Part shown: positions 27,601 through 34,430 of the stretch, one piece after another
Numbering within the stretch: the stretch's first letter is position 1
How the letters are laid out: every line of letters begins with the position of its first letter
Assembly (NCBI GenBank): GCA_036278715.1
Contig: DASUKN010000094.1
Span: 28,707 to 92,706, forward strand
Source of the DNA: Udaeobacter sp025935755
GTDB taxonomy: Bacteria; Verrucomicrobiota; Verrucomicrobiia; Chthoniobacterales; UBA10450
Direction of reading: 5' to 3'
DNA: 64,000 nt
The notes under the pieces: generated by a model
Told to the model about the DNA's origin: nothing
Databases searched by the model: none
The model's input: only the letters and a program-made list of their open reading frames with translations
Made by a program: the position numbers and the translations under genes

Positions 27601-27910
27601 CGGATCGACGTTGTATTTGCTGGAGGAACCCACGATCGGCCTGCACATGGCCGACATTGAATTGCTCCTCAACGTGATTCACCGGCTGGTTGATGAAGGG
27701 AATACGGTCATTATCATCGAACACAATCTCAGCGTCATTGCCGAAGCCGACTACATTGTTGACCTGGGTCCGGAAGCCGGTGCCAATGGAGGTCAAGTAG
27801 TCGCGTCTGGAACACCGGAGCAGGTGGCGACAAACCGTGTTAGTCGCACCGCGCCATTTTTGCGAAAGGCGCTGAAGACAGCAGGTCCGAAAGCTGCTCT
27901 GTCATCCTGA
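21626..27910 (+). CDS. uvrA: double-length excinuclease subunit UvrA with in-frame repeat insertions
   Basis: 2094 residues, GTG start. It recognises DNA damage in nucleotide excision repair. Two complete UvrA units are fused head to tail, so there are four Walker A/ABC-signature pairs: Walker A near residues 47, 791, 1196 and 1737; LSGGE signatures near 607, 986, 1583 and 1960. Zinc modules CxxC...CxxC occur in both units, e.g. CAWC...CPDC and CERC...CAEC in the first, CPNC...CQEC and CETC...CEDC in the second. Chlamydia also has a tandem UvrA of about 1786 residues, so the fusion is a PVC-type trait. The extra 300 residues come from low-complexity segments at about 172-216, 312-348, 516-547, 704-755, 1001-1022, 1119-1165, 1377-1402 and 1760-1808, several of which match intergenic repeats. 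The stop codon lies in another repeat. Confidence 0.95.
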   Translation: MGSKIGNKERVITAARNDRIEICGARQNNLKAIDIDVPLGKLTVVTGPSGSGKSSLAFQTIYAEGQRRYVETFSPYMRQFLDRMDKPRVDDIRGIPPAIAIEQSNSVKTSRSTVGTMTEINDYLKLLWPRIAHAFCPSCGREIRPETAQSIADQVLHHFGTESAAVGTRQDTGSAGAMSPASRDTSNDISASLQYESSQTLTRGASTSGGGARAPQTVLITFWVAVPAKTEPRKFFDFLQQQGYMRIWIDNKIMRVDEPDPKIKNLGVRVQVVQDRIAITGENRTRLVEAIETALRFGKGQLNVIRIAENAQPARNGSLAGAEGRPTSNVQGRTDRRSPITDHSFPFSAGWHCAWCDLDIRPPTVGLFSFNNPLGACPDCRGFGRTIAIDLNKAIPDRSLSIKQGVVRVFRGAEFGESQKDLLRACAREDIDINLPFDELPKADQDFVIEGERRSGEYTDEDYEDHRWYGVRGFFRWLESKTYKMHVRVLLSRYRAYVTCPKCNGGRYQPEALNYRCSATAPVASLTNRKSATANSPSGEPGACPTFSLPEFLALSISQAHDFLRTMEVSPNDKTAEMLRDEICARLNYLCEVGVGYLTLDRSTRTLSGGEVQRVNLTTCLGASLANTLFVMDEPSVGLHPRDVGQLVRVMHNLRDKGNTLLVVEHEEQIIRAADNLIDLGPGRGEQGGELVWNGPLDEFLRAGQPSGHSGKGRKGGPIRREILGGRPKIAGEGDRAPQSLTHDYLTGRKSIPVPTSRRKWNSSIKILGAHEHNLKSIDVALPLGVFACVTGVSGSGKSTLIHDVLYRNLLRAKGQSSDQEPGACKSITGTDRIGEVVMVDQSPLARTPRSTPILYLGLFDQVRELFAGQPDAIAQGLTAGSFSFNSGNGRCERCSGTGHEKIEMQFLSDLYVRCAECEGKRFQPHVLKVRFRGRSIQEVLELTIREAIQFFAQTGEDFGARISDGLRVLEEVGLGYLRLGQPLNTLSGGESQRLKLVGHLAENAQRPNGKAIGNQQSVTGNLFIFDEPTTGLHFDDVALLLQLFQRLVDRGHSLVVIEHNLEVIKSADWIIDLGPEAGDAGGEVVATGTPEQIATIDGSHTGKFLRRILSKSLKSLQVIPSREDGEGSQKLSRELERSFAYVQDDCAELARAAETAPQFRAGNRNGAIHVRGAREHNLKNIDLKIPREQLVVITGLSGSGKSTVAFDILFAEGQRRFLDSMSPYARQFVEQLEKPDVDLVSGLPPTVAIEQRVTRGGGKSTVATVTEVYHFLRLLFAKTGTQFCPDCDLPVQKQSAASIVKQIETAAKRGPLKVLAPLIKARKGFHTDVARWAERQGFDTLYVDGKLIPIGQFRKLERFKEHTIDVVVGVISVDATASPRSHSGNKAAGAPLPHRSARDIAHRALEIGRGTARLLDSKNRVTVVSTEMSCPNCGRAFEELDPRLFSFNSPHGMCQECGGFGEIWDRDLQTGANRDGESVLESELAAERESEWIDPGEARECPGCHGSRLNAEARHVRVQGYTIDQFTDLSAGEAARAIAKLKFTGRDQTITSGLIPEIQQRLRFMETVGLGYLALGRSAKTLSGGESQRIRLAAQLGSNLRGVLYVLDEPTIGLHPRDNERLLETLTTLRNKGNSLLVVEHDEETMRRADHIVDLGPRAGIHGGEVVTSGTLSEVQKNLKSETARCLKSPLCHPIRGSRRSLRDVEKWIEIHGARANNLKNIEVRFPVGRLSVITGISGSGKSTLMHSVLLPQVKATLGSARVSRAGEGILPSRPSQLFLWADKFRKKKSSLPQNAAPSTPQARAPRNVFIEAVYEVDQSPIGKTSRSTPGTYVKVFDEIRNLYAQLPVSRMRGYSASRFSFNAEGGRCETCKGQGVIKLEMNFLPSSYVSCEDCHGRRYNPQTLEVLYNEKSIGDVMEMTIEEAAQFFSAHPKIARPLSLLVDTGLGYLKLGQPSPTLSGGEAQRLKLVTQLKRGVSRAANERIRKMRKPGSTLYLLEEPTIGLHMADIELLLNVIHRLVDEGNTVIIIEHNLSVIAEADYIVDLGPEAGANGGQVVASGTPEQVATNRVSRTAPFLRKALKTAGPKAALSS
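22141..22271. repeat. family B-like repeat inside uvrA
   Basis: Begins GGGGAGCGCGGGCGCC and ends GGCGCCCGCGCTCCCC, an inverted pair about 130 bp apart, read in frame as residues 172-216 of UvrA (Ser/Thr/Gly/Ala-rich, no counterpart in normal UvrA). It lies in the first unit, after the first zinc-type CPSCG block. Confidence 0.75.
24979..25063. repeat. family A repeat inside uvrA
   Basis: GTCATCCCGAGCCGCGAAG...GGGATCTC and GAGATCCTTCGCGTACGTTC...GATGAC are inverted arms of the same family that fills intergenic spaces. It is translated in frame as part of the linker between the two UvrA units (residues about 1119-1146). Confidence 0.8.
26902..27048. repeat. family B repeat inside uvrA
   Basis: Starts GGGGAGTGCGCGCG and ends CAGGCGCGCGCTCCCC. 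It shares GTGCTGGTGAAGGCATTCTG and GCCGCAGAATGCGGC with the intergenic copy at 21434-21585. It is read in frame as residues about 1760-1808, just behind the fourth Walker A region. Confidence 0.85.
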
Positions 27911-28018
27911 GCGGAGCGAAGGACTCGCAATCAAAGTCGCCGCCTCACAGGGAACATAACGTTACCGTTGGGTTATTGGGAGATCCCTCATCCCGCAGTC
28001 GCGGGATTGCGGATGACA
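27900..28018. repeat. family A repeat providing the uvrA stop codon
   Basis: TGTCATCCTGAGCGGAGCGA at the left end and GGATGACA at the right end, with inner GGGATTGCGGATG-type text. The TGA in TCCTGAGC is the uvrA stop, so the last three residues of UvrA are encoded by the repeat. Confidence 0.75.
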
Positions 28019-28133
28019 CGCCTTCTGTAGCCGTCGCCCTATGGGCGACGCACGTTTCGCGCACGTTTCGCGCAGCGAAACGGCTACAGTTTGATTGCGC
28101 AAATTGATAACGTCGCTCAGAATCGCGGCCCAG

Positions 28134-29069
28134 ATGTTCGCGTACTATCTCCACAACCTCGATCCGATCATCTTCCGGATTTACGACAACGTGGGACCGC
28201 GATGGTATGGGCTGGCTTATGTGGCTGCGTTTGTATCGAGCTATCTGCTTTTCATGTGGCTGTCCAAACGGGGATACGCCGATCTCCCGCCGCAACGCGT
28301 AGGAGATTTCATCACCGGTTGCGCATTATTCGGCGTGATCGTTGGCGGGCGGCTCGGTTACGTTTTTTTCTACAAGCCGGAAATGTTGCGCGAGCCATTG
28401 TCGATCTTGCGGGTTTGGGAAGGGGGCATGTCCAGCCATGGCGGGATGCTGGGCCTGTTGGTGTTCACATTCTACTACGCGTACCGTCACAAAATTTCCT
28501 GGCTTAACCTCGGCGATAACCTCGTCGTAACGGCTCCCGTGGGATTGTTCTTTGGACGATGCGCGAACTTCATCAATGGCGAACTCTACGGGCGCATCGC
28601 GAGTGTTCCCTGGGCGATGCAATTTCCGAAGGAACTGTTCGATCATCCTCAGGAAACTGAACGCGCACTCGAAGCTTCCGCGCGAATTGATCCATCGCTG
28701 ACGACACCAGATGCGATCATCGGGGCGGTGCGCAGCCGGCCAGAGGTCGCGAACGCGCTGCGCTCAATCCTGTCGCCGCGCCATCCCTCGCAAATTTATG
28801 AGGCCTTCTTCGAAGGTGTTGTGTTGTTCGCGATTTTGTGGTTTGTGCGCACACGTCTGCGACAACCGAATGGCGTTTTGACCGGATTGTTCTTCATTTG
28901 TTACGCCATTTTTCGAATCGTGGTGGAAAATTTCCGCGAGCCGGATGCCGCGTTGATCGGCCCGTTCACACGCGGCCAATTCTTTTCCTTTTTCCTGATT
29001 GTCATTGGCGCTGCGTTTATCGTGGCTGCGAAAAAGCATCCGACGTTTCCGAAGAGTACGCCGTCGTAA
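28134..29069 (+). CDS. lgt: prolipoprotein diacylglyceryl transferase
   Basis: About 311 residues from ATG at 28134 (a TTG at 28095 is the only longer option). Seven hydrophobic helices. Adds diacylglycerol from phosphatidylglycerol to the lipobox Cys of lipoproteins in the inner membrane. Key segments: RWYGLAYVAAF, GGRLGYVFFY with the essential Arg region, WEGGMSSHGG with the essential His, the Lgt signature GRCANFINGELYGR about residues 143-156, and RHPSQIYEA. Between the signature and RHPSQ there are about 50 extra residues of charged helix, predicted periplasmic. It precedes the tolQ-like gene by a repeat and may be transcribed separately. Confidence 0.94.
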   Translation: MFAYYLHNLDPIIFRIYDNVGPRWYGLAYVAAFVSSYLLFMWLSKRGYADLPPQRVGDFITGCALFGVIVGGRLGYVFFYKPEMLREPLSILRVWEGGMSSHGGMLGLLVFTFYYAYRHKISWLNLGDNLVVTAPVGLFFGRCANFINGELYGRIASVPWAMQFPKELFDHPQETERALEASARIDPSLTTPDAIIGAVRSRPEVANALRSILSPRHPSQIYEAFFEGVVLFAILWFVRTRLRQPNGVLTGLFFICYAIFRIVVENFREPDAALIGPFTRGQFFSFFLIVIGAAFIVAAKKHPTFPKSTPS

Positions 29070-29073
29070 ACGT

Positions 29074-29176
29074 TGTCATGTCGAGCGAAGTCGAGACATC
29101 CCGTGGCTGAACGTGATGGTAGTTTCGCGGGATCCTTCGACTTCTCCCGCGGATGCGGGATCCGCTCAGGATGACA
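29074..29176. repeat. family A dispersed inverted repeat
   Basis: TGTCATGTCGAGCGAAGTCG at the left and GATCCGCTCAGGATGACA at the right, with GCGGGATCC and GGATGCGGGATCC text between. Lies between lgt and the tolQ-like gene. Confidence 0.75.
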
Positions 29177-29235
29177 ACGCGTTTTAATTGGCGCTTTCAG
29201 CGCAGTAGGTTATTACTAATGCCGGTGACGCGGGA

Positions 29236-29994
29236 ATGCTCGTTCCGGAAATTGTAGCGGCCGGCGGCGGTTTAGTCTTTGCGTTCGATCATTCGACGAT
29301 CGCAGGGAAAATTGTCCTCACACTACTTGCTGTCGTATCGATCTTCAGCTGGTCGATCATGATTACGAAGTTGCGCGTGATCCGGTTCGCTCGCAGACAG
29401 AACGCGCGGTTCATGGCTGCTTTTCACAAGGATCGACAGCCTCTTCGTTTGTTTGAGAAAAACGCGCGTTTCCCTGGTGCGCCTGTTTTCAATGTCTATC
29501 GCGCCGGATGTGAGGAAATGACATTTCATCTTCTGGGGTCGGCTGAAGTCGATGAGACTTTTCGCGCGCGGCTTGAAATTGCTGACAAAATTTCACCGGC
29601 CCAAATGGGCGCGGTCAATGCCGCAATGGAGCGTGCAGTGGGCGAGACAGCGCTCTCACTTGAATCGCAGATGATTTTGCTCGCCACCGCGGTGAGCGGT
29701 TCGCCTTTCCTGGGATTGCTCGGCACGGTGTGGGGAGTAATGGACGCATTCACCGGAGTGGCGGAAGCAGGGTCGCCGAATCTTGTGGCGATGGCGCCCG
29801 GCGTTTCCGGCGCCCTGATCACCACAGTGGTCGCATTGTGCGTGGCGATTCCGGCGATGTTCGGTTACAACTTTCTCGTCACCAGTATTCGCGGCATCAT
29901 CGTGGAAATGGATAACTTCGCCGCCGAGCTCGCATCCGAGTTTGAACACAAATACGTCGATCACGGGTCGAGAGATTCCGCGTTTCGAAGATGA
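29236..29994 (+). CDS. TolQ/ExbB/MotA-family proton channel protein
   Basis: 252 residues, three transmembrane helices: one near 20-40, two around 150-175 and 195-220. SPFLGLLGTVWGVMDAF and MAPGVSGALITTVVALCVAIPAMFGYNF are the family hallmarks, with the channel Thr and Pro residues present. It forms the proton-conducting pentamer that drives TolA or TonB. Gene order channel - ExbD/TolR - TonB-like shows an energy-transduction unit; TolQ or ExbB naming cannot be settled because no tolB or pal is in view. Confidence 0.88.
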   Translation: MLVPEIVAAGGGLVFAFDHSTIAGKIVLTLLAVVSIFSWSIMITKLRVIRFARRQNARFMAAFHKDRQPLRLFEKNARFPGAPVFNVYRAGCEEMTFHLLGSAEVDETFRARLEIADKISPAQMGAVNAAMERAVGETALSLESQMILLATAVSGSPFLGLLGTVWGVMDAFTGVAEAGSPNLVAMAPGVSGALITTVVALCVAIPAMFGYNFLVTSIRGIIVEMDNFAAELASEFEHKYVDHGSRDSAFRR

Positions 29995-30008
29995 GGGCAT
30001 CTCTGTCA

Positions 30009-30099
30009 TTGGGCGTTGAGCCTTGGGGGTTGAGCGTTGGGCGTTTTCCGAAAATGTTTTTCAACGCTCAACGTCCAACGTCCAACGCCCAACACCCAA
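30009..30099. repeat. family C inverted repeat
   Basis: TTGGGCGTTGAGCCTTGGGG on the left and CAACGTCCAACGCCCAACAC on the right can fold into a long hairpin. Similar CAACGTCCAACG text appears in frame in uvrA near 22600. It lies between the channel gene and the exbD/tolR-like gene, so it may affect the shared message. Confidence 0.65.
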
Positions 30100-30112
30100 T
30101 TCAGAATTCGTG

Positions 30113-30535
30113 ATGCGCCGCTATTCGCAACGCCAGAGTCTCTCCACATTGAGCGAGATCAACATCACGCCGCTGCTCGATCTCGCCTTTGTGCTGCTGA
30201 TTATTTTCATGATTACTACGCCGCTGCTGGAAAGCAGCATGAACCTGGTGATCCCATCCAGTGGCACGAAGAATCCGCCAATCAACACGTCGCATGTGCA
30301 AACGGTCTCAATCGATCGCAACGACGCGATCCGATTCAATGATCAATTGTTGGACTTGGAAACACTGACGACGCAGTTGCTGGCCGTGAAACAGACAAAC
30401 CCGGATATCGCTATCGTGATTCGACCGGATCGCGATTTGCCGGTGCAAAAATTGATCGGAGTAATGGACGCATTGCAACGCGCGGGAATCACGAAGGTCG
30501 GCATCGCCACAAAGGCTGATTCAAATGAACGCTAA
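30113..30535 (+). CDS. ExbD/TolR-family protein
   Basis: 140 residues from ATG at 30113. A short cytoplasmic start, the family motif INITPLLDLAFVLLIIFMIT (transmembrane helix with the proton-carrying Asp), then a periplasmic domain ending VIRPDRDLPVQKLIGVMDALQRAGITKVGIAT. A longer ORF from 30023 runs through the family C repeat and gives residues never seen in this family, so it was rejected. It partners the channel protein upstream. Confidence 0.9.
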   Translation: MRRYSQRQSLSTLSEINITPLLDLAFVLLIIFMITTPLLESSMNLVIPSSGTKNPPINTSHVQTVSIDRNDAIRFNDQLLDLETLTTQLLAVKQTNPDIAIVIRPDRDLPVQKLIGVMDALQRAGITKVGIATKADSNER

Positions 30536-30616
30536 GGGGGCGGTGATTCGTTACATGGTTACATCGTTAAATCGGATTCACGTTTCCACTGTTCAACGCT
30601 TCAACGGTTCAACGGC

Positions 30617-31495
30617 GTGAAGGGGTTTTGGCGAAACGTCGTCCTGATTGCGCTCGCGCACATTGCTCTGATCGCGGGTTTGATTCGCTGGAGCGTGGCG
30701 GCGAAGGCACCAGCGAATCCAGAGAGCATCATGTGGTTAGGCGTCGCAGGGGATCTCTCCGCAGACGAATCGGAAAAAGAGGAATCGCCATTACCAAAAC
30801 AGGCACCTGCTAAAACCGAATCCAGTCGGCTGGAAAAGAATGATGCAGAAGAGAAGCCCGTCGTAACAACCGGGAACAGCGAAATAGAATTGCCATCAGC
30901 TACTCCGAAACCAACGGCAACAGCCGCAAAGCCGAGTGCCACTCCTTCGCCGAAACCAAAGGTAACTCCAAAGCCAACACCGAAACCTGCCCGCAATGTC
31001 ACGCATCGCGTTGCAGCCGGGTCGACTCCCAAGAAAACGCTGCCAGCAAAGCCCAAGCCGCGCCCAGCGAAATCGAGCGCCAAGTCGGAAAAGAAAGACA
31101 AAATCACTCTGGCGAAAAGCGACGCCACGCCTCATAACGCAAGCGGCTCGACAGGCAAAGACGGCACTGCCGGCGGCGGCCCAAATGCATCCGAATTCGG
31201 TTGGTACGGCGACATGTTGCACGACCGTTTTTACAGCGCCTGGATCCAACCGACCAAAGACATCCCTTCAGGAACGAAAATCTCGACGCTTGTGAATGTG
31301 CGGATCGAAAAAGATGGCCGTGTGTCGAGATTTGAAATCATCAAGCCGTCTCAAAACGGCGTCGTCAACGAATCCGTGAGAGTGGTGGCCAGGCAAGTCA
31401 CTCATGTTGACCCGCCGCCGACAGGGCTAATCAAAGGCGATCACTACGACGTCAAAATCAATTTCGAACTGAACACCGAAGGGAAAACAGATTGA
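30617..31495 (+). CDS. TonB/TolA-like energy transducer
   Basis: 292 residues, GTG start. N-terminal transmembrane helix about residues 8-25, a long Pro/Lys/Ala/Thr-rich stretch (about 60-170) as in TonB and TolA periplasmic spacers, and a C-terminal domain with WIQPTKD, STLVNVRIEKDGRVSRFEIIKPS and VVARQVTHVDPPP, matching the TonB C-terminal fold. It would carry proton-motive force from the ExbB/ExbD-type complex to an outer-membrane receptor or the Pal system. Third gene of the operon. Its last 38 bp overlap the 3' end of the convergent S74 gene. Confidence 0.82.
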   Translation: MKGFWRNVVLIALAHIALIAGLIRWSVAAKAPANPESIMWLGVAGDLSADESEKEESPLPKQAPAKTESSRLEKNDAEEKPVVTTGNSEIELPSATPKPTATAAKPSATPSPKPKVTPKPTPKPARNVTHRVAAGSTPKKTLPAKPKPRPAKSSAKSEKKDKITLAKSDATPHNASGSTGKDGTAGGGPNASEFGWYGDMLHDRFYSAWIQPTKDIPSGTKISTLVNVRIEKDGRVSRFEIIKPSQNGVVNESVRVVARQVTHVDPPPTGLIKGDHYDVKINFELNTEGKTD

Positions 31496-32957
31496 TCACA
31501 GCGTCTAGCTCCGCAACTGTCATTCCGAGCAGAGTCGAGGCTGCAACGCAGCCCTCGAAAGCTTTCGGGGCGAGGCCAAGGCTTTCAATCGATTCTTTTC
31601 TTCTGTTTTCAGGTAAATCGCTGTTTGCGAGGTGCGACGCCGCTTGGCCGATCCCAACCTCGAAGCTCACTTTCTGAATTTGCGCGGCCTGTGCTTTTAG
31701 TTCTGCCCTGAGATCGTTAATTTCGTCCTGCTGCCGGGCGATGATAGACCCCTGCTCTTCGTTCCTGCGATGCTCTTTCAAAAACTCGTTTAGCAACATC
31801 ACATTCACTTGATCATACCGGACGGTTAAAACATTTCCGTTGCTATCGCCAACTACCAGGTTTGGATTCACCTCGGCGACCTCTTCGGCGATCAAACCAA
31901 ATTGCAGACTGGCTTTCGTGTCGCCGTTGTATTGAAACGTGACCGGGTTAAGCGACAGAATCGCTTCGCTGGCTTTATCCATTGGCTTGATGTCGTGCTT
32001 GAAGCGACGTGAAGAGTTGACGGTGCCGAGCTGGCCATCGGAGTCGATGTAAACGGCCGCTCCGGATACGTTACTGCCAAAAATTCCCGCGATATAGGTG
32101 AAGAGCGTGGGTCCGTCCCCCGCACGACCGAGTCGCATGACGTTGCTCTCGTTTGGCCCACCACCCTCATTTCCGATGTAGATATTGACGCTGCCGCCGG
32201 TGTTATTGATTCCAGCGTGATAACCCACGGCAGTGTTAAGAGTGCCAGCATTCTGGGACAGTGCTGCTTCGCCGATGCCGGTGTTGAAGGATCCGGCGGT
32301 GTTTATAGCAAGCGCATTAGCACCCAGAGCGCTGTTGCCGATGCCGGTATCGTTACTATTTAGCGCAAAAGAACCGACAGCTGTATTGGTGTCCCCAGTG
32401 GTATTACCCAGCAGGGCGGCATAGCCAACAGCCGTATTGTTCTCGCCCGTGGTGTTGCGGGCTAGCGCACTGGCTGCGACAGCCGTATTGAGTTGACCTG
32501 TGTTATTACTAACGAGGGCATCCGACCCAATTGCCGTGTTCAATCTACCCTCGGTATTACTGAAAAGCGCATCGGATCCGATGCCGGTATTGCTGTAACC
32601 GATGGTGTTGTTTGTAAGCGCAGTTGTTCCAATGGCTGTGTTTAGTGCGCCGTCGCTATTGAGTAAAAGCGCCGCAGTGCCAACTGCGGTGTTTGAGTCC
32701 GCGTTGTTGAACAAAAGCGTGCCAGCGCCAACAGCGGTGTTGAAGCCGCCACTCGTGTCGGTGAAGAGCGAATACCAGCCAACGGCTGTGTTGCCAGCAC
32801 CGGTAGCAAGATTTTTAAGGGCGTTAGTCCCTTCTGCCGTGGTAAAGTTGGGATAACCTCCATCCGGTGGCGGTACAACTGCTGGCGCTTTCGGTACAGC
32901 GACCGCAGCACAGGGAATCGCAAGTGTCACAAGAAATAATCGGACCGTTGTTTTCAT
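31458..32957 (-). CDS. secreted YadA-head-like protein with S74 intramolecular chaperone domain
   Basis: 499 residues. A signal peptide (about 1-20), then some twelve 17-residue repeats built on NTAVG..AL.NNT (about 45-270), the left-handed beta-roll of YadA heads and trimeric fibres. A peptidase S74 domain follows: SSRRFKHDIKPM about residue 325 keeps the Ser and Lys of the self-cleaving dyad, then FGLIAEEVAEV and VRYDQVNVMLLNEFLKE, and a coiled coil. S74 domains help trimers fold and cut themselves off. The last 45 residues are encoded by a family A repeat and look unrelated to the family, so the original C-terminus was probably near the QKVSFEVG segment. Confidence 0.75.
   Translation of the reverse strand: MKTTVRLFLVTLAIPCAAVAVPKAPAVVPPPDGGYPNFTTAEGTNALKNLATGAGNTAVGWYSLFTDTSGGFNTAVGAGTLLFNNADSNTAVGTAALLLNSDGALNTAIGTTALTNNTIGYSNTGIGSDALFSNTEGRLNTAIGSDALVSNNTGQLNTAVAASALARNTTGENNTAVGYAALLGNTTGDTNTAVGSFALNSNDTGIGNSALGANALAINTAGSFNTGIGEAALSQNAGTLNTAVGYHAGINNTGGSVNIYIGNEGGGPNESNVMRLGRAGDGPTLFTYIAGIFGSNVSGAAVYIDSDGQLGTVNSSRRFKHDIKPMDKASEAILSLNPVTFQYNGDTKASLQFGLIAEEVAEVNPNLVVGDSNGNVLTVRYDQVNVMLLNEFLKEHRRNEEQGSIIARQQDEINDLRAELKAQAAQIQKVSFEVGIGQAASHLANSDLPENRRKESIESLGLAPKAFEGCVAASTLLGMTVAELDAVINLFSLRCSVRN
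31518..31593. repeat. family A partial repeat within the 3' end of the S74 gene
   Basis: TGTCATTCCGAGCAGAGTCG, then GCTGCAACGCAGCCCTCGAA, the GAAAGCTTTCGGGG palindrome and GGCGAGGCCAAGGCTTTCAA. The order of elements is the same as at 10236-10300, but the right-hand arm is missing. Confidence 0.75.
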
Positions 32958-33025
32958 AAACGTTAGAGCTTCGCAAACGCCTCACCGGCTTGGCGAGAGC
33001 AAACGTTTGTGGAAATGATCCGCGG

Positions 33026-34369
33026 CTACGCGGATTGTGCGCCCCGCCGCTGTGCGGCGAATTTCTCTTCAATTAGACGATGCAAATGACCAGCGATCGC
33101 TGGATGATCGAGTCGCTGGATGACTTCATCCAGAAAGCCGGTGACTAAGAGGCGTTGGGCGACTTTTGTGGGAATTCCGCGGGTGCGAAGGTAAAAAAGT
33201 TCATCTTCGTCGATCTGGCCAGACGTTGCACCGTGGGTGCAACGAACGTTGTCTGCGAGAATCTCCAGCCCGGGCATCGAGTTCGCTTCCGCGTCGTCGC
33301 TGAGAAGGAGGTTCCGAACTTTTTGGTACGCATCGGTGTAATGAGCATGCGGTTCCACGCGGATGAGCCCGCCGAAAATCGTGCGAGCGCGATCGTCGAG
33401 CGCGTTTTTGTAAAGCAAATCGCTCGCTGTCCGCGGCGAGACGTGGTCCTGTAATGTGCGCGCGTCGAATTCCTGCTGCTCTTTTGCTACGGCAACAGCG
33501 AGCAAATCGCTGCGGCCACCTTCGCCAATGAGTCGGCTGAGGCTTTCGAAGCGCGAATACTTTGCGCCCACATGCAAATTCAGGCTCATAGCCGAAGCAT
33601 CGTGATCAACGACAGTAGAGTTCATTTGTAACGCGATCACATTATTGGCCCACTGCTGCGCGCACACGTAAGTCACCTTCGCGCCTGGCCCGGCGATGAG
33701 ATCGTTCACGCCACAGGCGAAGCCAGGTGCCGTTTGGCTGCATGACCGGAAATGCTCGATCACTGTGACCTTCGCTAATTCATCGGCCACCAGAAGCAGA
33801 TGTGGAAACACCGACATGTTGTCGTGGCGCAGCCAATGGAAGATTTCGATCGGCAATTCGATCTCCAGTCCGCGCGGCACAAACAGGAATGTTCCAGTCG
33901 AAACGAGCGCTTTATGTAATGCCGCGAACTTGGCCGAGCCGAGCTTTGCCTCAGTCGACATGAAATATTTCCGGAACAGGTCGGCGTGCTCCGCCATGGC
34001 GCGCTCAAGCGGTTGAAAAATCACGCCCCGCTTTTTCAGATCTTCAGAAACGACGTCGCGCTCGACCAATTGGTCATTCGCAAAGATCATCCTGCCTGCG
34101 TACTTCTCGAGGCCACGGGAATATTTCAGGATATTTTCGCGATCATTTTCAGAAAGCGCTGGACTGGTCTTGAATTGTGTTAAATCGAGAAGGCCAACAT
34201 TCGAGAATCGCCACGCCTGATTTTTTCGTGTGGGTTGCGGCAAAGATTCGAATTGTTCCCAGGCCGCGTGTTGCTGCTCGCGGAACCAGTCGGGTAAATC
34301 GCTAAACTCGGCCGGCCCGGATAGAATTGATCCGGGTTTGGCGACTTCGTTGGTGACTGAGGACATCAT
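33026..34369 (-). CDS. sufD: Fe-S cluster assembly protein SufD
   Basis: 447 residues, SufB/SufD beta-helix family. It joins SufB and SufC to form the scaffold that builds iron-sulfur clusters. Features: TRKNQAWRFSNVG at the start, GLEIELPIEIFHWL, and the C-terminal core PHAHYTDAYQKVRNLLLSDDAEANSMPGLEILADNVRCTHGATSGQIDEDELFYLRTRG, with the conserved Cys-Thr-His. The GIPT and AQRLLVTGFLDEV segments complete the family fold. It is the last gene of sufC-sufB-sufD; SufS, SufU and SufE-type partners are not in the window. Confidence 0.94.
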   Translation of the reverse strand: MMSSVTNEVAKPGSILSGPAEFSDLPDWFREQQHAAWEQFESLPQPTRKNQAWRFSNVGLLDLTQFKTSPALSENDRENILKYSRGLEKYAGRMIFANDQLVERDVVSEDLKKRGVIFQPLERAMAEHADLFRKYFMSTEAKLGSAKFAALHKALVSTGTFLFVPRGLEIELPIEIFHWLRHDNMSVFPHLLLVADELAKVTVIEHFRSCSQTAPGFACGVNDLIAGPGAKVTYVCAQQWANNVIALQMNSTVVDHDASAMSLNLHVGAKYSRFESLSRLIGEGGRSDLLAVAVAKEQQEFDARTLQDHVSPRTASDLLYKNALDDRARTIFGGLIRVEPHAHYTDAYQKVRNLLLSDDAEANSMPGLEILADNVRCTHGATSGQIDEDELFYLRTRGIPTKVAQRLLVTGFLDEVIQRLDHPAIAGHLHRLIEEKFAAQRRGAQSA

Positions 34370-34430
34370 TAAAATCTGACCATGAGAACCCGAAGGCTTT
34401 CGGGGCTACAGAAAATTGGTCGTGCGGCAG

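Noticed and set aside
30023..30112. Upstream extension of the ExbD/TolR-like protein
   Set aside because: The extra 30 residues come from the family C repeat; family members start at the MRRYS-type residue.
31458..32957. Phage tail-fibre origin for the S74 protein
   Set aside because: The protein has a signal peptide and no phage genes lie nearby; cellular surface proteins of this build are common.
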